Shown: positions 46,505 through 60,309 of the stretch, one piece after another
Layout: the number at the start of each line of letters is the position of its first letter
Numbering within the stretch: the stretch's first letter is position 1
From: Papio anubis
Taxonomy: Eukaryota; Chordata; Mammalia; Primates; Cercopithecidae
Direction of reading: 5' to 3'
NCBI RefSeq assembly: GCF_008728515.1
Contig: NC_044978.1
Coordinates: forward strand, 3,305,771 to 3,369,770
DNA: 64,000 bases
Position numbers and translations under genes: made by a program
The notes under the pieces: generated by a model
The model's database searches: none
Told to the model about the DNA's origin: nothing
Seen by the model: the letters and a program-made list of their open reading frames with translations, nothing else

Positions 46505-46803
46505 TTGCTGGGTGTGGTGGCTCATACCTGTAATCCCAATGACTCAAGGAGGCTCAGGGGGAAGGATCTCTTGAGGCCAGGAATTTGAGACCAGCCTGGA
46601 CAACAACAAGACCCTGTCTCTTACAAAGTAGAAAATTAGCCGGTAAAGATGAGGTGCACCTACAGTCCCAGCTACTCAGGAGGCTAAGGTCGGAGGATTG
46701 GTTGAGCCCAGGAGTTTGAGCTGCAGTGAGCTATGACTGCGTCACTGCACTCCAGCCTGGGCCAGAGAGCAAGACCGTGCTTCTAAAACAACAGCAACAA
46801 GAA
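46505..46803 (+). mobile_element. AluJ-type SINE
   Basis: Diverged sense Alu, 'gctgggtgtggtggctcatac' at the start and an A-rich tail with CAACAG words at 46,788-46,803. Confidence 0.9.
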
Positions 46804-47930
46804 AGACGGAGGGTGGTTTTATAATTACTTAATATATGCACTTGTTTATAGACAATAGGCCTATCTCTTTGTTTCTGGCATTTTTCTCAGCAGAATTTAA
46901 ATTAGTTACTCATATGTGTTCATGTGCATACCGGCATTATAATATATATATTATATTGTTATATTCTAGTCCCTCATGGAATGGAACTGAATATAATTGA
47001 ACATTTCTTCATTTTGATATATGTCATATATATGTCATATAAAATATGACAAACTATATTCTATTCTAAGTACAGATTTGTTGTGCAAATCAAATGTGTT
47101 TCTGCAAAAACAAGACAAAAACGCCCCTCCAGAAAACATTTCTTGGTCAGTATATCTGCATGGAAGGGAATTCTTTATTTCTTGCAACCTCTGGAGGAAA
47201 AAGACAGCCTATCTTCCTGACCTTTGCATGACCATGTTGTAGAATCATTCAAGGGACATTAGGGGCCATGCTAATGCCAATCCCTTCATTTTACAGACTG
47301 TGAAAATAAGATTCACAAAAATTAAGTGTCTTGTCAATGATCTATTAGAGTTAGTAGAAGAGATAAGACTGAACCTTGAGCTCCTGCATTCACTAAAAAT
47401 TTAGATAATATTGGATCCCTTGGTTTTCCAGAAATGGTGCTAGGTAGTAGGGAGAAAGTGATGAACACAGCATATATTGTCCCAAGTGCTCACCATGTAG
47501 CAGGAAGGGGACAGAACACACCTAATTAGAATGTAGTGCAGCTGCTAACATCAGCAAAAGAGACAACTAGAGGCAAATACACACCACCATCTAGGAAGCA
47601 GTCTTCCCTTCCTAAAACTCAAACCTGAATCTGATTTAACTAGAAATTTTCAGGAAATGCAGGGATCAAGAAAGCATATACTAGACAACATCGCAGGAGG
47701 CAATCAGCAAACTCCAAACTCTACCGAAATCTTTAGTACAAAGAAGCCACTCTAACATGTATTTGAAAGAAAAAAAGATAGAGAGGGGACCAAAGATTAA
47801 GAGACATGTCAATTACTTTGTAATGAATGGGTTTGTTTAAGACAAACTATGCTTTTAGAAATTATATAATACAGAGGAAAAATGTAAGTACATGTATGAA
47901 AAGGAACTCGGTGTAGGTTACGGGTGGGAC
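46804..47930. other. Intergenic; weak MIR/L2-like remnants
   Basis: Possible antisense MIR at about 47,290-47,390 ('cattttacagactgtgaaaataag') and possible L2-like sequence at 47,420-47,530. Both are weak. No gene seen. Confidence 0.4.
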
Positions 47931-49043
47931 TTCACTTTAATGATTAAAGATAAGTGTCTTTTTTTGGAGGGGGGATAATGTAGGAATAACTGACTAACTC
48001 TGTAAAAAGTTAAGTTGGATTCCTTCTTCTTACCACATACAAAATAGAGATGGATTAAAGACATAAATCTGTAAGATATATTAACTACATTGATAGGACA
48101 GTCTCCTCTATTTAAAAAACACACGGAACTCGGCAACAGCAGACACACAGTTTTCTCAAGTCCACGTGGAACATTCTCCAGGATAAACCACACATTAGAC
48201 CATAAAACAACACTTAATAAATTTAAAAAGGTTAAAATAATAATACAAAGTATCCTTTCCAGCCACAGTGGAATGAAACTAGAAATCAGTAGCAAAGGAA
48301 CACTGGAAAATATGCAAATATGTGGGAATTCGCACACTGTTAAACAGTAGCTCAAAGAAGAAATCACAGGAAAATTAGAAAATAGTTTGAGACAAATAAA
48401 AATGAAAACAATATACCAAAACTTCTGGGATGCTGTGAAAATGGTGCTGAGAAGGAAATTTATAGCTGTATATACCCACAGTAAAAAAGAAGAAAGATCT
48501 CAAATCAACAACCTAAACTTACACCTCGAAGAAATAGAAAACAAACAAACTAAACTCCACGCTAGCAGAAGAGGGAAATAATAAAGATTAGATCAGAAAT
48601 AAACTAGAGAATAGAAAGCAATAAAGAAAAATCAATGAAACTGAGTTGATTTTTCTTTTTTTTTTTTTATATATATATATTTTTTTATTTTTGTATTTTA
48701 GTAGAGATGGGGTTTCATCGTGTTAGCCAGGATGGTCTCGATCTCCTGACCTCGTGATCCACCCGTCTCGGCCTCCCAAAGTGCTGGGATTACAGGCATG
48801 AGCCACCGCGCCCGGCCAATTTAAAATTGAAAACTTTTAGCTAGAATGACTAAGATACAAAGAAGACTCAAGTAACTAAAACTGAAAGTGAAAGAAGGGA
48901 TATTATAACCAATTTAACAAAATTGCAAGGGCTTAGAAGAGAGTACTGTGAAACATTGTGCATCAACAAATTGAAAGGCCTAGATGAAGTGGACACATTT
49001 CTGGAAACAGGTGACCTACCAAGACTGAATCAGATTAGAGTCA
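47931..49043 (+). mobile_element. Old L1M ORF2 fragment, interrupted by a truncated AluY
   Basis: Sense L1 ORF2 sequence with 'aaccacacattagaccataaa', 'ggaatgaaactagaaatcag' and 'tgggatgctgtgaaaatgg', later 'tgtgcatcaacaaattgaaa'. Reading frames are broken throughout. A partial antisense AluY lies inside, and the fragment ends where the MST LTR begins. Confidence 0.85.
48655..48817 (-). mobile_element. Partial AluY, antisense
   Basis: Only the left-monomer half plus central region remains ('tagtagagatggggtttcat' to 'ccgcgcccggcc'), preceded by T-rich and (TA)n sequence, so the right monomer has been lost. Confidence 0.88.
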
Positions 49044-49048
49044 TTCAC

Positions 49049-49320
49049 TGTCTGTCTGTTGTCGTGTTACTGTAAAGAAATATCTGAGACTGGGTAATTT
49101 ATAAAGAAAAGAGGCTTACATGGCTCATGATTCTGCAGGCTGTAAAAGCAGCATGGTGCCAGCATCTGCATCTGGTGAGGGCTTCAAGCATCCTCCATTC
49201 ATGGTGGAAGGGGAGCTGGTGTGTGCAGATCGTATGTGGAGAGAAGTGGGGTGCGGTGTGGGGTATGCGGGGAGGTGCTAGACTCTTTCTAACCAACACT
49301 CAGGTGAGCTCTCCCAAAAC
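49049..49320 (-). mobile_element. MST/MaLR LTR, antisense, first part
   Basis: 'tactgtaaagaaatatctgag', 'ataaagaaaagaggcttac' and 'gcatggtgccagcatctgc' identify an antisense MST-type LTR. It stops where L1-associated sequence begins and resumes at 55855. The outer flanks 'ttcac' (49044-49048) and 'ttcat' (56011-56015) are its 5-bp target duplication with one change. Confidence 0.85.
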
Positions 49321-49332
49321 CTACTAGAGCAG

Positions 49333-49457
49333 GTCACCCAGGGGAGTGCAGTGGCACGATCGCGGCTAACTGCAGCATCAACCTTCCGGGCTAAAGTGAT
49401 CCTCCTGCCTCAGCCCCTCAAGTAGCTGGGACTACAGACACAGGCCACCACACCCAG
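49333..49457 (-). mobile_element. Alu-derived monomer fragment, antisense
   Basis: 'gtcacccaggggagtgcagtgg' through 'agctgggactacagacacagg' to 'ccacaccca'; about one monomer, lying between the MST LTR and the L1 5' end. Confidence 0.75.
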
Positions 49458-49459
49458 AA

Positions 49460-52400
49460 CTAGCACAGGAATATACCAGGAAAGCCAAGATCATCCACCG
49501 ACTATTTGAAGGAACCGAATCGCCACTACAGGCTCCCTGAGACGCTGAGAAACTGTGAGTCTGCTTGCTTTCCAAGAGGGCAGGCTGGTGGTCTGGGGTA
49601 GGTTCTCAACCCTGGCTACCAGCTGCCTGGGAGTAGACATGGTGCTGTTGGGGGTTCATGGTGGGAGTGAGACCAGCCTTTAGGACTGCCGGCTGCGTGG
49701 GTGTGGGGTGAGGCCCGTGACTGCTGGCTTTCCCCAACTTCCCGGGCGACATGTATGACTCAGCAAAGGTAGCCATAATTCCCCTGGGAATTTAACTCCA
49801 TTGGACTGTCGTCCCCACAGTAGCAGTAGCAAGCCCCACCCATGGAGAGGCTGAGCTCAGACAGGCCTATCCCTGCCCTCACCTGGTGGTCTTTCTCTAC
49901 CCGCCCTGGTAACTAAGACAAAGGTCATCTTCTCTTAGGAGGTCTATGGCCCTGCCCACTGCATGAGAAACCTGAATGTTTAGCCAGGTCCCCCTAGGGC
50001 AGGTCTGCATCCTCCCTATAAGACTGCAGCTGATGTGCTGTTGAAAGCACCACCTCCTGGCTAGAGGCCAACCACCCCAAAACCAGCACACTCAACAGAA
50101 ACACAACCAAGGACCCTCACAGAGTCCTCTTCAGTCCTCTGCCACCTCCACCGGAGTAGGTACTGGTATCTGTGGCTGCAAGACCTGAAGATGGATGACA
50201 TCACAGGGCTCTTTGCAGACACTCCTGAGTACCAGACTGGAGCCTGGTGGCTCCGCTGGGTGGCTAGACCCAGAAGAGAAAACACAATCACTGCAGTTCA
50301 GCTCTCAGGAAGCCCCATTCCTAGGGGAAGAGGGAGAATATCACATCAAGGGAGCACCCCACGGGACAAAAGAATCTGAACAGCAGCCCTTGAATCCCAG
50401 CTCTTCCCTCTGACATAGTCTATCCGAATGAGAAGGAACCAGAAAGACAATTCTAGTCACATGACAAGACGAGCTTCTTTAACATCCCCAAAAGATCACA
50501 CCAACTCACCAGCAATGTATCCAAACAAGACAAAACCTCTGAACTGCCAGAAAAATAATTCAGAAGGTCAATTATTAAGCTAATCAAGGAAGCACCAGAG
50601 AAAGGTGAAATCTACCTTAAAGAAATCAAAAACACAATAAAGGATATGAAAGCACAATTCTTCAGAGAGAGAGAGATACCATAAATAAAAAACAATCACA
50701 GGCGAGCACGGTGGCTCATGCCTGTAATCTCAGCATTTTGTGAGGCCAAGGCAGGCAGATCAGGAGGTCAGGAGTTTGAGACCAGCCTGACCAACATGGT
50801 GAAAACACATCTCTACTAAACACATCTCTACTAAAAACACAAAAATTAGCTGGATATGGTGGCACATGCCTGTAATCCCAGCTACTCAGGAGGCTGAGGC
50901 AGGAGAATTTTTGAGCCTGGGAAGCAGAGGTTGCAGTGAGCCAAGATCACGCCACTGCACTCCAGCCTGGGTGACAGAGCAATACTCTGTCTCAAAAAAA
51001 AAAAAATTAAAAAAAATAAAAAAAAATCACAACTTCTGGAAGTCAAGGACACACTTAGAGAAATGCAAAATGCACTGGAGAGTCCCAGTAATAAAATTAA
51101 ACAAGCAGAAGAAAGAACTTAAGTGCTCAAAGACAAGGTTTTCGAATTAACCCAGTTCATCAAAGACAAAGAAAAAAGAATAAAAAATGAACAAACTCTT
51201 CAAGAAGTTTAAGACTATGTTAAATGTCCAAACCTAAGAATAATTGATGCTCCCAAGGAAAAAGAGAAGTCTAAACGTCTGGAAAACATATTTCATGGAA
51301 TAATCGAGGAAAACTTTCCCAGCCTTGCTGGAGTTCTAGACATCCAAATACAAGAAGCTCAAAGAACACCTGGGCAATTCATCGCAAAAAGATCATTGCC
51401 TAGGCACGTTGTCATCAGGTTATCTAAAGTCAAAACAAAGGAAAGAATCTGAAGAGCTGAGAGGCAAAAGCATCAGGTAACCTATAAAGGAAACCTTATC
51501 AGATTAATAGCAGATTTATCAGCAGAAACTCTACAAGCTAGCAAGGATTGGGGTCCTATTTTCAGCCTCCTTAAACAAAACAATTATTAGCCAAGAATTT
51601 TGTATCCAGTAAAATTGAGTTTCAAAAATGCAGGAAAGATACGGCCTTTTTCAGACACAAATGCTGACAGAATTTGCCACTACCAAGCCAGCACTACAAG
51701 AATGCTAAAAGGAGCTCTAAATCTCGAAACAAATCTTCAAACTACACCAAAATAGAAACTCCTTAGAGCATAAATCTCACAGAACATATATAATGATAAC
51801 ATAATGAAAAAAAAAAACAAAAAAACCAAGGTATTTAGGCAACAAATAGCACAATGAGTAGAATAGTACCTCACATCTCATTGAATGTAAATGGTCTAAA
51901 TGCTCAACTTAAAAGATGCAGAATAGCAGAATGGATAAGAATTCACCAACCAAGTTTCTGCTGTCTTCCATAGACTCAACACATAATGACTCAAATAAAC
52001 TTAAGGTGAAGGGGTGGAAAAAGATATTCCACGCAAATGGACACCAAAAGCAAGCAGGAGTAGCTATTCTTGTATCAGACAAAACAAACTTTAAAGCAAC
52101 AGCAGTTTAAAAAGAAAAAGAGGGACATTATATAATGATAAAAGGACTAGTCCAACAGGAAAATATCACAATCCCAAATACATATTTACCTAACACTGGA
52201 GCTCACAATTTTATAAAACATTTACTACCAGACCCTAAGAAATGAGATAGAGAGCAACACAATAATAGTGGGGACTTCAATACTCCACTGACAGCACTAG
52301 GCAGGTCATCAAGACAGAAAGCCAACAAAGAAACGACAGGCTTAAACTATACCCTAGAACAAATGGACTTAACAGATATTTACAGAGCATTCTACCCAAC

Positions 52401-55400
52401 AACTGCGGAATATACATTCTATTCCTCAGCACATGGAACATTCTTCAAGAAAGACCATACAATATGGCACAAAACAAGGCTCAGTAAACTTAAGAAAATC
52501 AAACTTATGTCAAGTACTCTCTGAGACCACGGTGGAATAAAACTGGAAATCGACTCCAAAAAGAATGCTCAAAAGCATGGAAATTAAATAACATGCTCCG
52601 GAATGATCATTGGCTCAACAATGAAATCAAGGTGGAAATTAAAAAATTCTTTGAACCAAATGATAATAATGACACAACCTATCAAAATCTCTGGGATACA
52701 GCAAAAGCAATGCTAAGAGGAAAGTTCATAGCATTAAATGTCCACATCAAAAGGTCTGAAAGAGCACAAATAGACAATCTAAGGTCACACCTCATGGAAC
52801 TGGAGAAACAAGAACAATCCAAACCAAAATTCAGCAGTAGAAAAGAAATAATCAAGGTCAGAGCAGAACTAAATGAAATTGAAATAAAAAAATACAAAAG
52901 ATAAATGAAATAAAAAGCTGGTTCCTTGAAAAGATAAATAAAATTGATAGACCATTAGTGAGATTAACCAAGAAAAGAAGAGGGAAGATCCACGTAAGTT
53001 CGATGAGAAATAAAACAGAATATATTACAACTGATACCACAGAAATACAAAAGATCATTCAAGGCTACCATGAACACCTTTATGCACATAAACTAGAAAA
53101 ACTACAGGAGATAAATTCCTGGAAATATACAACCCTCCTAGATTAAACCAAGAAGATATAGAAACTCTGAACATACCAATAACAAGCACCAAGACTGAAA
53201 TGGTAATAAAAACTTACCAATAAAAAAAGTCCAGGACCAGGTGGATTCACAACTGAATTCTATCAGACATTCAAAGAAGAATTGGTACAAATCCTATTGA
53301 CACTATTCCAAGATAAAGAAAGAGAGAGTCCTCCCTAAAGCATTCTGTGAAGCCAGTATCACGCTAATGCCAAAACCAGGGAAGGACATGACAAAAAAAA
53401 GAAAACTACAGACAAATATTCCTGATGAACATAGATGCAAAAATCTTCAGCAAAATACTAGTAAACCAAATCCAATGGCATATCAAAAAAATAATCCACC
53501 ATGATCAAATGGGTTTCATGCCAGGGATGCAGGGATGACTTAACACATGTAAGTCAGTAAATGTGATACACCACATAACAGAATTAAAACCAAAAATCAC
53601 ATGATCATCTCAATAGATGCAGAAAAAGCATTTGACAAAATCGAGCATCTCTTTATGATTAAAACCCTCAGCAAAATCAACATAGAGAGGACATGTCTTA
53701 AGGTAATAAAAGCCATCTGTGACAAACCCACAGCCAAAATTATACTGAATGGAGAATAGTTGAAAGCATTCCCCCTGAGAAATGGAACAAGACAAGGATG
53801 CCCACCGGCACCACTTCTATTCAATATGGTACTGGAAGTCCCAGTCAGAGCAATTAGACAAGAGAAAGAAATAAAGGGCATCCAAATCCTTAAAGAGGAG
53901 GCCAAACTGTCACTGTTTGCAGATGATATGATCACATATCTAGAAAACCCTAAAGACTCATCCAAAGGGCTCCTAGAACTGGTACATGAATTCAGCAAAG
54001 TTTTAGAATACAAAATTAATGCACACAAATCAGTAGCTCTGCTTTACAGTGACCAAGGTGAGAATCAAATCAAGAGCTCAACCCCTTTCTCAATAGCTGC
54101 AAAAAAATTAAAATACTTAGGAATATACCTAACCAAGAATGTGAAAGACCTCTGCAAGGAAAACTATAAAACACTGCTGAAAGAAATCATAGATAACATA
54201 AATAAATGGAAATACATTCTATGCTCGTGGATGGGTAGAATCAGTATTGTGAAAATGAACATATTGCCAAAAAAATCTACAAATTCAATGAATTTTCATC
54301 AAAATACCATCATCGTTCTTCACAGAACTAGAAAAAAAATCCTAAAATTCACATGGAACCAAGAAAAAGCATGCAAAGCTAAAGCAAGACTATGTAAAAA
54401 GAACAAATCTTGAGGCATCACATTACCCAACTTCAAACTACAAGGCCATAATCACTAAAACAGTGTGGTACTGGTATAAAAATAGGCACATAGACCAATA
54501 GAACAGAATACAATAAGTGGAATAGAACACATAGAAATAAAGCCAAATACTTACAACAATTGATCTTTGATAAAGCAAACAAAAACAAAGTGGGAAAAGA
54601 ACACTCTATTCAACAAATGGTGTGGGGATAATTGGCAGCCACATGTAGAAGAATGAAACTGGATCCTCATCTCTCACCTTATACAAAAACCAACTCAAGA
54701 TGGATCAAAGACTTAAATCTAAGACCTGAAATCACAAAGATTCTAGAAGATAACATTGGAAAAATCCTTCTAGACATTGGCTTAGGCAAAGACTTCATGA
54801 CCAAGAACCCAAAAGCAAGTGCAACAAAAACAAAGATAAATAGATGGGACTTAATTAAACTAAGAAGCGTCTGTACAGGCAAAAGAAATAATCAGCATGG
54901 TAAACTACAATGCACAGAGTGGGAGAAAATCTTCAGAATCTATACATCTGGCAAAAGACTAATATCCAGACTCTACAAAGAACTCAAACAAATCAGCAAG
55001 AAAAAAAAATTCCATCAAAAAGTAGGCTAAGGACATGAATAGATAATTCTCAAAAGAAGATATACAAATGGTCAACAAGCATATGGAAATATGGTCAACA
55101 TCACTAATTATCAGGGAAATGCAAATCAAAACCACAATGCAATAACACTTCACTCCTGCAAGAATAGCCACAATCAAAAATCAAAAAATAATAGATGTTG
55201 GTGTGGATGTGGCGAAAAGGCAACACTTCTACACTGCTGGTGGGAATGTAAACTAGTACAACCACTATGGAAAACAGTGTGGAGATTCCTTAAAGAACTA
55301 ACAGTAGATCTACTATTTGATCCATCAATCCCACTAGTAGGTATCTATCCAGAGGATAAAAGTCACTACAGGAAACAGATATTTGCACACGCATGTTTAC

Positions 55401-55854
55401 AGCAGTATAATTTGCAATTGCAAAAATGTGGATAAAGAAAACGTGATATATATATACACCATGGAATACTACTTGGCCATAAAAAGGAACAAAACAATGG
55501 CATTGGCAGTAACCTGGATGGAATTGGAGATCGTTATTAAAAGTGCAGTAACTCAGGAATGGAAAACCAAACATCCTATGTTCTCACTCATATGTGGGAG
55601 CTAAGCTATGAGGATGCAAAAACATAAGAACGATACATTGGACTTTGACGACTCAGGGGAAAGGGTGGGGTGGCGAGGGATAAAAGACTACACACTGGGT
55701 ACAGTGTACACTGCTCGGGTGATGGGTGCAACAAAATCTCAGAAATCACCGCTAAAGAACTTATTCATGCAACCAAACATCACCTGTTCCCCAAAAACCC
55801 ATTTAAATAAAAAATTTAATTTAAAAAAACTCACATCAGTGGGGAAAAAAAAAA
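49460..55854 (+). mobile_element. Near full-length but defective L1 (L1PB/L1MA-like)
   Basis: Sense LINE-1 of about 6.4 kb including a nested Alu. GC-rich 5' UTR at about 49,460-50,430; ORF1 at about 50,430-51,430 (interrupted by the Alu at 50701-51022); the start of ORF2 around 51,800 with endonuclease-region sequence to about 52,500; reverse transcriptase at about 53,200-54,400, with the catalytic FADDM motif encoded near 53,915-53,929; the C-terminal region to about 55,600; and a 3' UTR with 'caccgctaaagaacttattc' and an A-rich end. Multiple stops and frameshifts break ORF2 into pieces, the largest at 53760-54413, so it cannot be autonomous. The 3' UTR style points to an L1PB/L1MA-age copy. 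Confidence 0.88.
50701..51022 (+). mobile_element. Alu SINE nested in L1 ORF1
   Basis: Sense Alu starting 'ggcgagcacggtggctcatg'. A small internal duplication repeats 'aacacatctctactaaa'. Flanking 'aatcaca' words form the likely target duplication. Confidence 0.94.
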
Positions 55855-56010
55855 GCTAACAGAGCAAGAACTCATTACTGCAAGGACAGCAGCAAGCCCT
55901 TCATGAGGAATCTGCCTTCATGAGCCAGACACCTCCCATGAAGCCCCCACTCCAATACTGGGGATCACATTTCAACATCAGACTTGGAGAAGACAAACCA
56001 GACTGTAACA
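55855..56010 (-). mobile_element. MST/MaLR LTR, antisense, second part
   Basis: Continuation of the LTR begun at 49049: 'gctaacagagcaagaactc', 'cttcatgagccagacacctcc' and 'tactggggatcacatttcaac'. Its order relative to the first part shows that the L1 inserted into it. Confidence 0.85.
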
Positions 56011-57619
56011 TTCATCTCTTCTTACGTTCTTACAATCAATACAATCTAGAAATAATTTTGATAGAAATGGGTGGGGAACCTCAACTCAGCCTAGTTTCTA
56101 AAATAAAAACATTTCTCAAAGTGGCAGTGCCAAATTGCACTATTAAAACACGGCAATGCAACGGCAATCTTCTGTCTTACGCAGTGTCTCCTGACATCCA
56201 GAAAGCATTTCTTTAAAAGCACCAAAAATGTCTCACATTAAATATTCAAAGAATTCATTGTTTAGGAAACAGCCATGAATTTAGTTAGCATATTTTTAAA
56301 AATCAAGAATATAGAAAACTATACTATTCCCCTGTGCTCTATAATTTGACTGACACCATCAGCATCTCTAGGAAGAAACTGGATTTTTTCTCACCAAAAC
56401 ACCTTTTAAATTTCCAGGGAAAACTGTCGATGAAAGCATATATAAGAAAAATATGTACACATACGGTTTTTAAATAACTTTTCTCCTACAGTTTCTAATT
56501 TATTCTAGAATAATCAAATAAAATTATGTAAAACGTGTCAAAGCAATAACGTCTTCAGGGGCCTTCTCATTGGAGCAAATCCTTTAAAAAAATAAAGGAG
56601 TTGACTGATTCCACCAATGCAAAGATTCTCACGCAGACGAAGGAGTCAGAAAAGAGCACCTTCGAGCTACAGTGGAGCACGATGTGTGCTGCAGACCGAG
56701 TTCCCCAAGAGAGGGAGTGTAGTGTGCAAGAAATCTTCCTGAAGGTGTGCTCAGGCTAAACACATCTGGGGACTGCGCATTGAATTCAACTGCAATGACA
56801 TCACACAAAGGCCTTCACTGACCCCACAGGGAGCTCTGGAGCAGGAACAGGACATTTAGAGTTGTCTCAAATTGCGCCAAGGGGTCCAGGCCTTTACACC
56901 CCAGCAGTCGTGGGGCATGGGCTGCTCTCTCGGGCAGAAAGCATGATCTCAGGTGGTGCAGCTCTCCTCAAGCTAGGGCATGACCTAGAAAAGGACTCAG
57001 CTAGAAATTGTTATCTGTGGACACTCCCAGAAGCTGGGGAATGTGTGCCTTGGTCTTAGAGGAGGGCCTCTCTCCAGGGGTCAACACAATATCCCCTGCA
57101 GTCCACTCCTTGCTCCATGCAGATCTGTCTGCCACAGACAGGCTCTGGAAGCAGCTCCTACAGAATTCTGTTGAGCTTCCTTTCTGAGGAAAGGAATAGC
57201 GGGATGAAATGCATTGACAACCATTGGAGCTCGTTTTCAGGCAGTAATTCATCAACTCCCTCTTCCAACAGCCGTTCCAGACCCCCTTACCTTCAGCTGG
57301 CACTTCTTTGTGTTGCAGTAATTACTTGATAAGGTGACCCTGAGCCTCCTCCCTGAAGGGTCTGAGCCTCTGGTCACCATGGCCTTCTTGAACAATAGCT
57401 GCTGCACTTGTTCATTTACTGTAAAAATTGAACAAGGATGTATAAACATATGCCCAGGTGGGTCATCTCTGTGTCAACTATATTTTCCCTGCCTGCAGTG
57501 TAATGGCGGCCCTATGTCTACCTGTCGAGCAGAAACAATCGCCTTGCAAAACTCCCCTCCTTCCCTGGTTGTCTCATCTAGATGTATGTATGGATGTGTA
57601 TGTATAGGTTTATTACTGT
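56011..57619. other. Intergenic, no gene recognised
   Basis: About 1.6 kb with overlapping frames on both strands (56,862-57,624) that lack recognisable domains. It could be an old LTR or retroviral internal region but I cannot identify it. Confidence 0.4.
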
Positions 57620-57899
57620 GGTAAGGTAAACACAACCTAGGACTGACCATTTGAATTATTTATAAGGCACAGTTCTGTAGCATTAAGAACATTCCCATTA
57701 TTGTGGGACCATCACCACCATCCATCCATCTCCAGAACATTTTTGTCTTCCCCAGCTGAAACTCTGTATCCATCAAACACTTACTACCCCTTCCCCACAA
57801 CCCCAACCCTTGGAAATCTCCATCCTGCTTTCCATCTCTATGAGTCTGACTACTTTACGTATTTTATATAAGTGGAATCATACAGCATTTGTATCTTCT
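57620..57899 (-). mobile_element. L1M 3' UTR fragment, antisense
   Basis: 'ccatcaccaccatccatcc', 'catcaaacacttactacccc' and 'ataagtggaatcatacagc' are antisense old L1 3' UTR words. It ends abruptly at the ERVL sequence. Confidence 0.75.
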
Positions 57900-60060
57900 T
57901 GGTGGTCTCTTGACCCCGGAGTCTAAAGGGACAAAGGTGGAACCCTGTCTGTGTCCTCTTGGCAGAAGTTTCCCATTTGGGAACTAGTACATCTGCACAT
58001 CCTAGGGTTGCAGGGACAGAAACTATGTACCTGAAAACTTCCTCAAGTTTTCAGGCATAATGGTAAGTGTGGTCATTCTACGTCCACCCTTTGGTTTCTG
58101 GACCCATGTATGTAATTTACTAACCCAAATCTAATAAATGATCAATTGTTTAAGAGGATACCTTGTCCCAGGGAATGATTCCTTATCCATTCAGGTCACC
58201 ATCTCCACACTGGTTAATCAGCGGCATCTTCAATAAGCCATTTCATCACTCTTTCAGGCTAGGGGCTTCTGAGTGGCAAGTATGCAACAGAACCAGTGGA
58301 TTTCATGGTCATACACTGGCACCATTTTACTGTAAAGTAGGGTTTTTTGCTGTAAAGTGGGGCAATATCATTCCAGATCCTGTGTCAGTGGGATCAAGCA
58401 TTCCGGAAAGTCCTCAGATGTTAGTGCCAGCTAACTGCCTTTGGGCAAGAGAGGGTGTATCTTGAGCACGTACCAATTTTAGTCAAGATGAATTGTGCCT
58501 TCCAAGCTCAAAAGACCATCAAGGGGCTGGTGAGAGTCCTCAAGGGATGGCGTTGTATGAGAGTCTCAGAATCTGTCTCTCTTGAAGGCAGGCTGGAAGT
58601 TCAGCAGCAGCAGTAGCTAGATTAGCCTTGGTGCGTAGGAGCTCATGCCAGCAGGTCCAGGCACAGCCTCCCACCTTGCCACCACGGCTGCCCATTCATG
58701 TGCCTGTTACTCCTCAACATGAATGGCAGATGGCAGAGGCTGGCTGGGGTCAGCCGGCCAAGTAATTCTCATTGGTGGTTTGGAATCTCTTCCCAGGTTG
58801 GCTCTCTGCTGGTGATTAATATGTGATGCAAAGATCTGCACACTTTGTGCCCACTCTGAGGGCCATCCATTTGTCTCTTTCCCAGATCTCCTTATTCTCA
58901 ATCTGCTGCTTATTTTCTTCCAGCCCAATCAACCAACCAAACCATTTGCCACACAGATAGCCCACGAGCCTACATATATTTCAAATTCCCATCCCTTCTC
59001 TATCCACACAAAGTGGGTGACTCATATTGGGGAGATTTCTCTTTATTGCTACAGCAGGGACAAGAGTGACTTTATTTCGAATGCTAATCCATGTGACTAA
59101 CCCTGAGTCTGGGAATACCTCCAGAATGTCTAGTCGATGTGTTACCCTTTAGGTAGGAATACCTTTTCGTGTAAGTGCCACGATGCCCTAGCCACCTACA
59201 TATTCCTTCTATGACACATACAGTTTTCCCCAAGATATAAGCCCTGGATCTGTGGGGTTGTGGTGTGAAGATCTACCTGTCTTGTGGCCACCCAAGATTA
59301 CACTTTTGTCTGTCATTTCCTTCAATAAATCTCCTAATACTGACAACCTCGATCAGTTTCTGTTCAGGACCACCTGTGATGGGGGGCTGCAGTGCAGCTG
59401 CAATCCATTTTTCTGCTTGCACCCACATATCAAGCCAATCATATATGAACCAAGCTCAGTCTTTGTTCTCCTCCATGAGCTGGCAGCCTCAAGCAGCCAC
59501 AGGTGTGAGCTGAAGGGGTGGCACCTTGATTGCAACAGTCACGAATAACAGAGCTCTGGGCTATCTGCTCTGAGAGTTTCCCCGTGCCTTGTGACCTGTT
59601 GATGCCTGATCCTGGAGGTATCACTTCCATATTGTGGTGGAATGCTCCTAGGCCCACCTGACCTATGACTCAGTGAATCTCGCAGAAGCCGGCTTCTATG
59701 AGCAATTCTAGGAGCACTGTCACTGTCTCACGGCCAGCTCTTCGTATTTACCAGGGGCCACTAACATGTTAGGAGTTCTTTTGAAGAAAGCATATAGCTC
59801 TACACTGCAGACAGCATGGATGTGCCCTAAACCCTTGGGGTCTATATGTGATTCTCCTACTGGGACTTGCCATAAACTCTACATACTTTCCACCACACCA
59901 GAGATATTGCCATAGTGGTGTCTGCAGGGTTGTATGGCCCTGGAGGCAGAACCACTTGTACTAAAGTCTGGAGTTGCCACCCAGCCCATTTCTGCTCTAG
60001 AAAGCACACAGAGGTGGCAGGTTGATTGGTTGGTTGGTTTTTAATCAACCAGTGTATGAG
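57900..60060 (-). mobile_element. ERVL-family endogenous retrovirus pol relic, antisense (second copy)
   Basis: On the minus strand, decayed segments appear in ERVL pol order: RT C-terminal/connection (about 59,860-60,040, with the partial match LPPGPYNPAD), RNase H region (58,700-59,550), integrase start (about 58,560-58,660) and integrase body (58,160-58,500), and then the beginning of the post-integrase region (57,900-58,050). Stops and frameshifts occur throughout. It covers a region of pol overlapping both other ERVL copies in the window, so it is a separate copy. No LTRs were recognised at either end. Confidence 0.8.
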
Positions 60061-60309
60061 TTAGAGTAGCATTAGTATAAGGTAAGCTGCTTCCAGAATC
60101 TGTAGAGATCTGCCAGGAATTGTGTTTCCTTCTTAGAGGTGAGAGTTGAAGATATAAATGTGTCCTCTGTGGTGCAGGGGGCCCCGTGTGTCTCAGGCTG
60201 CTGGACCGCTGAAATATTCACTGACATGGTACTCTGACATGCATGTGTACGATCAAATCATCCAATGTACTTGCCACTTCTTGCTCATCTAGTCCAATTA
60301 ACAATACGC

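Noticed and set aside
53760..54413. 217-codon reverse transcriptase-like frame as a gene
   Set aside because: It is a surviving piece of L1 ORF2 within an element broken by stops and frameshifts.
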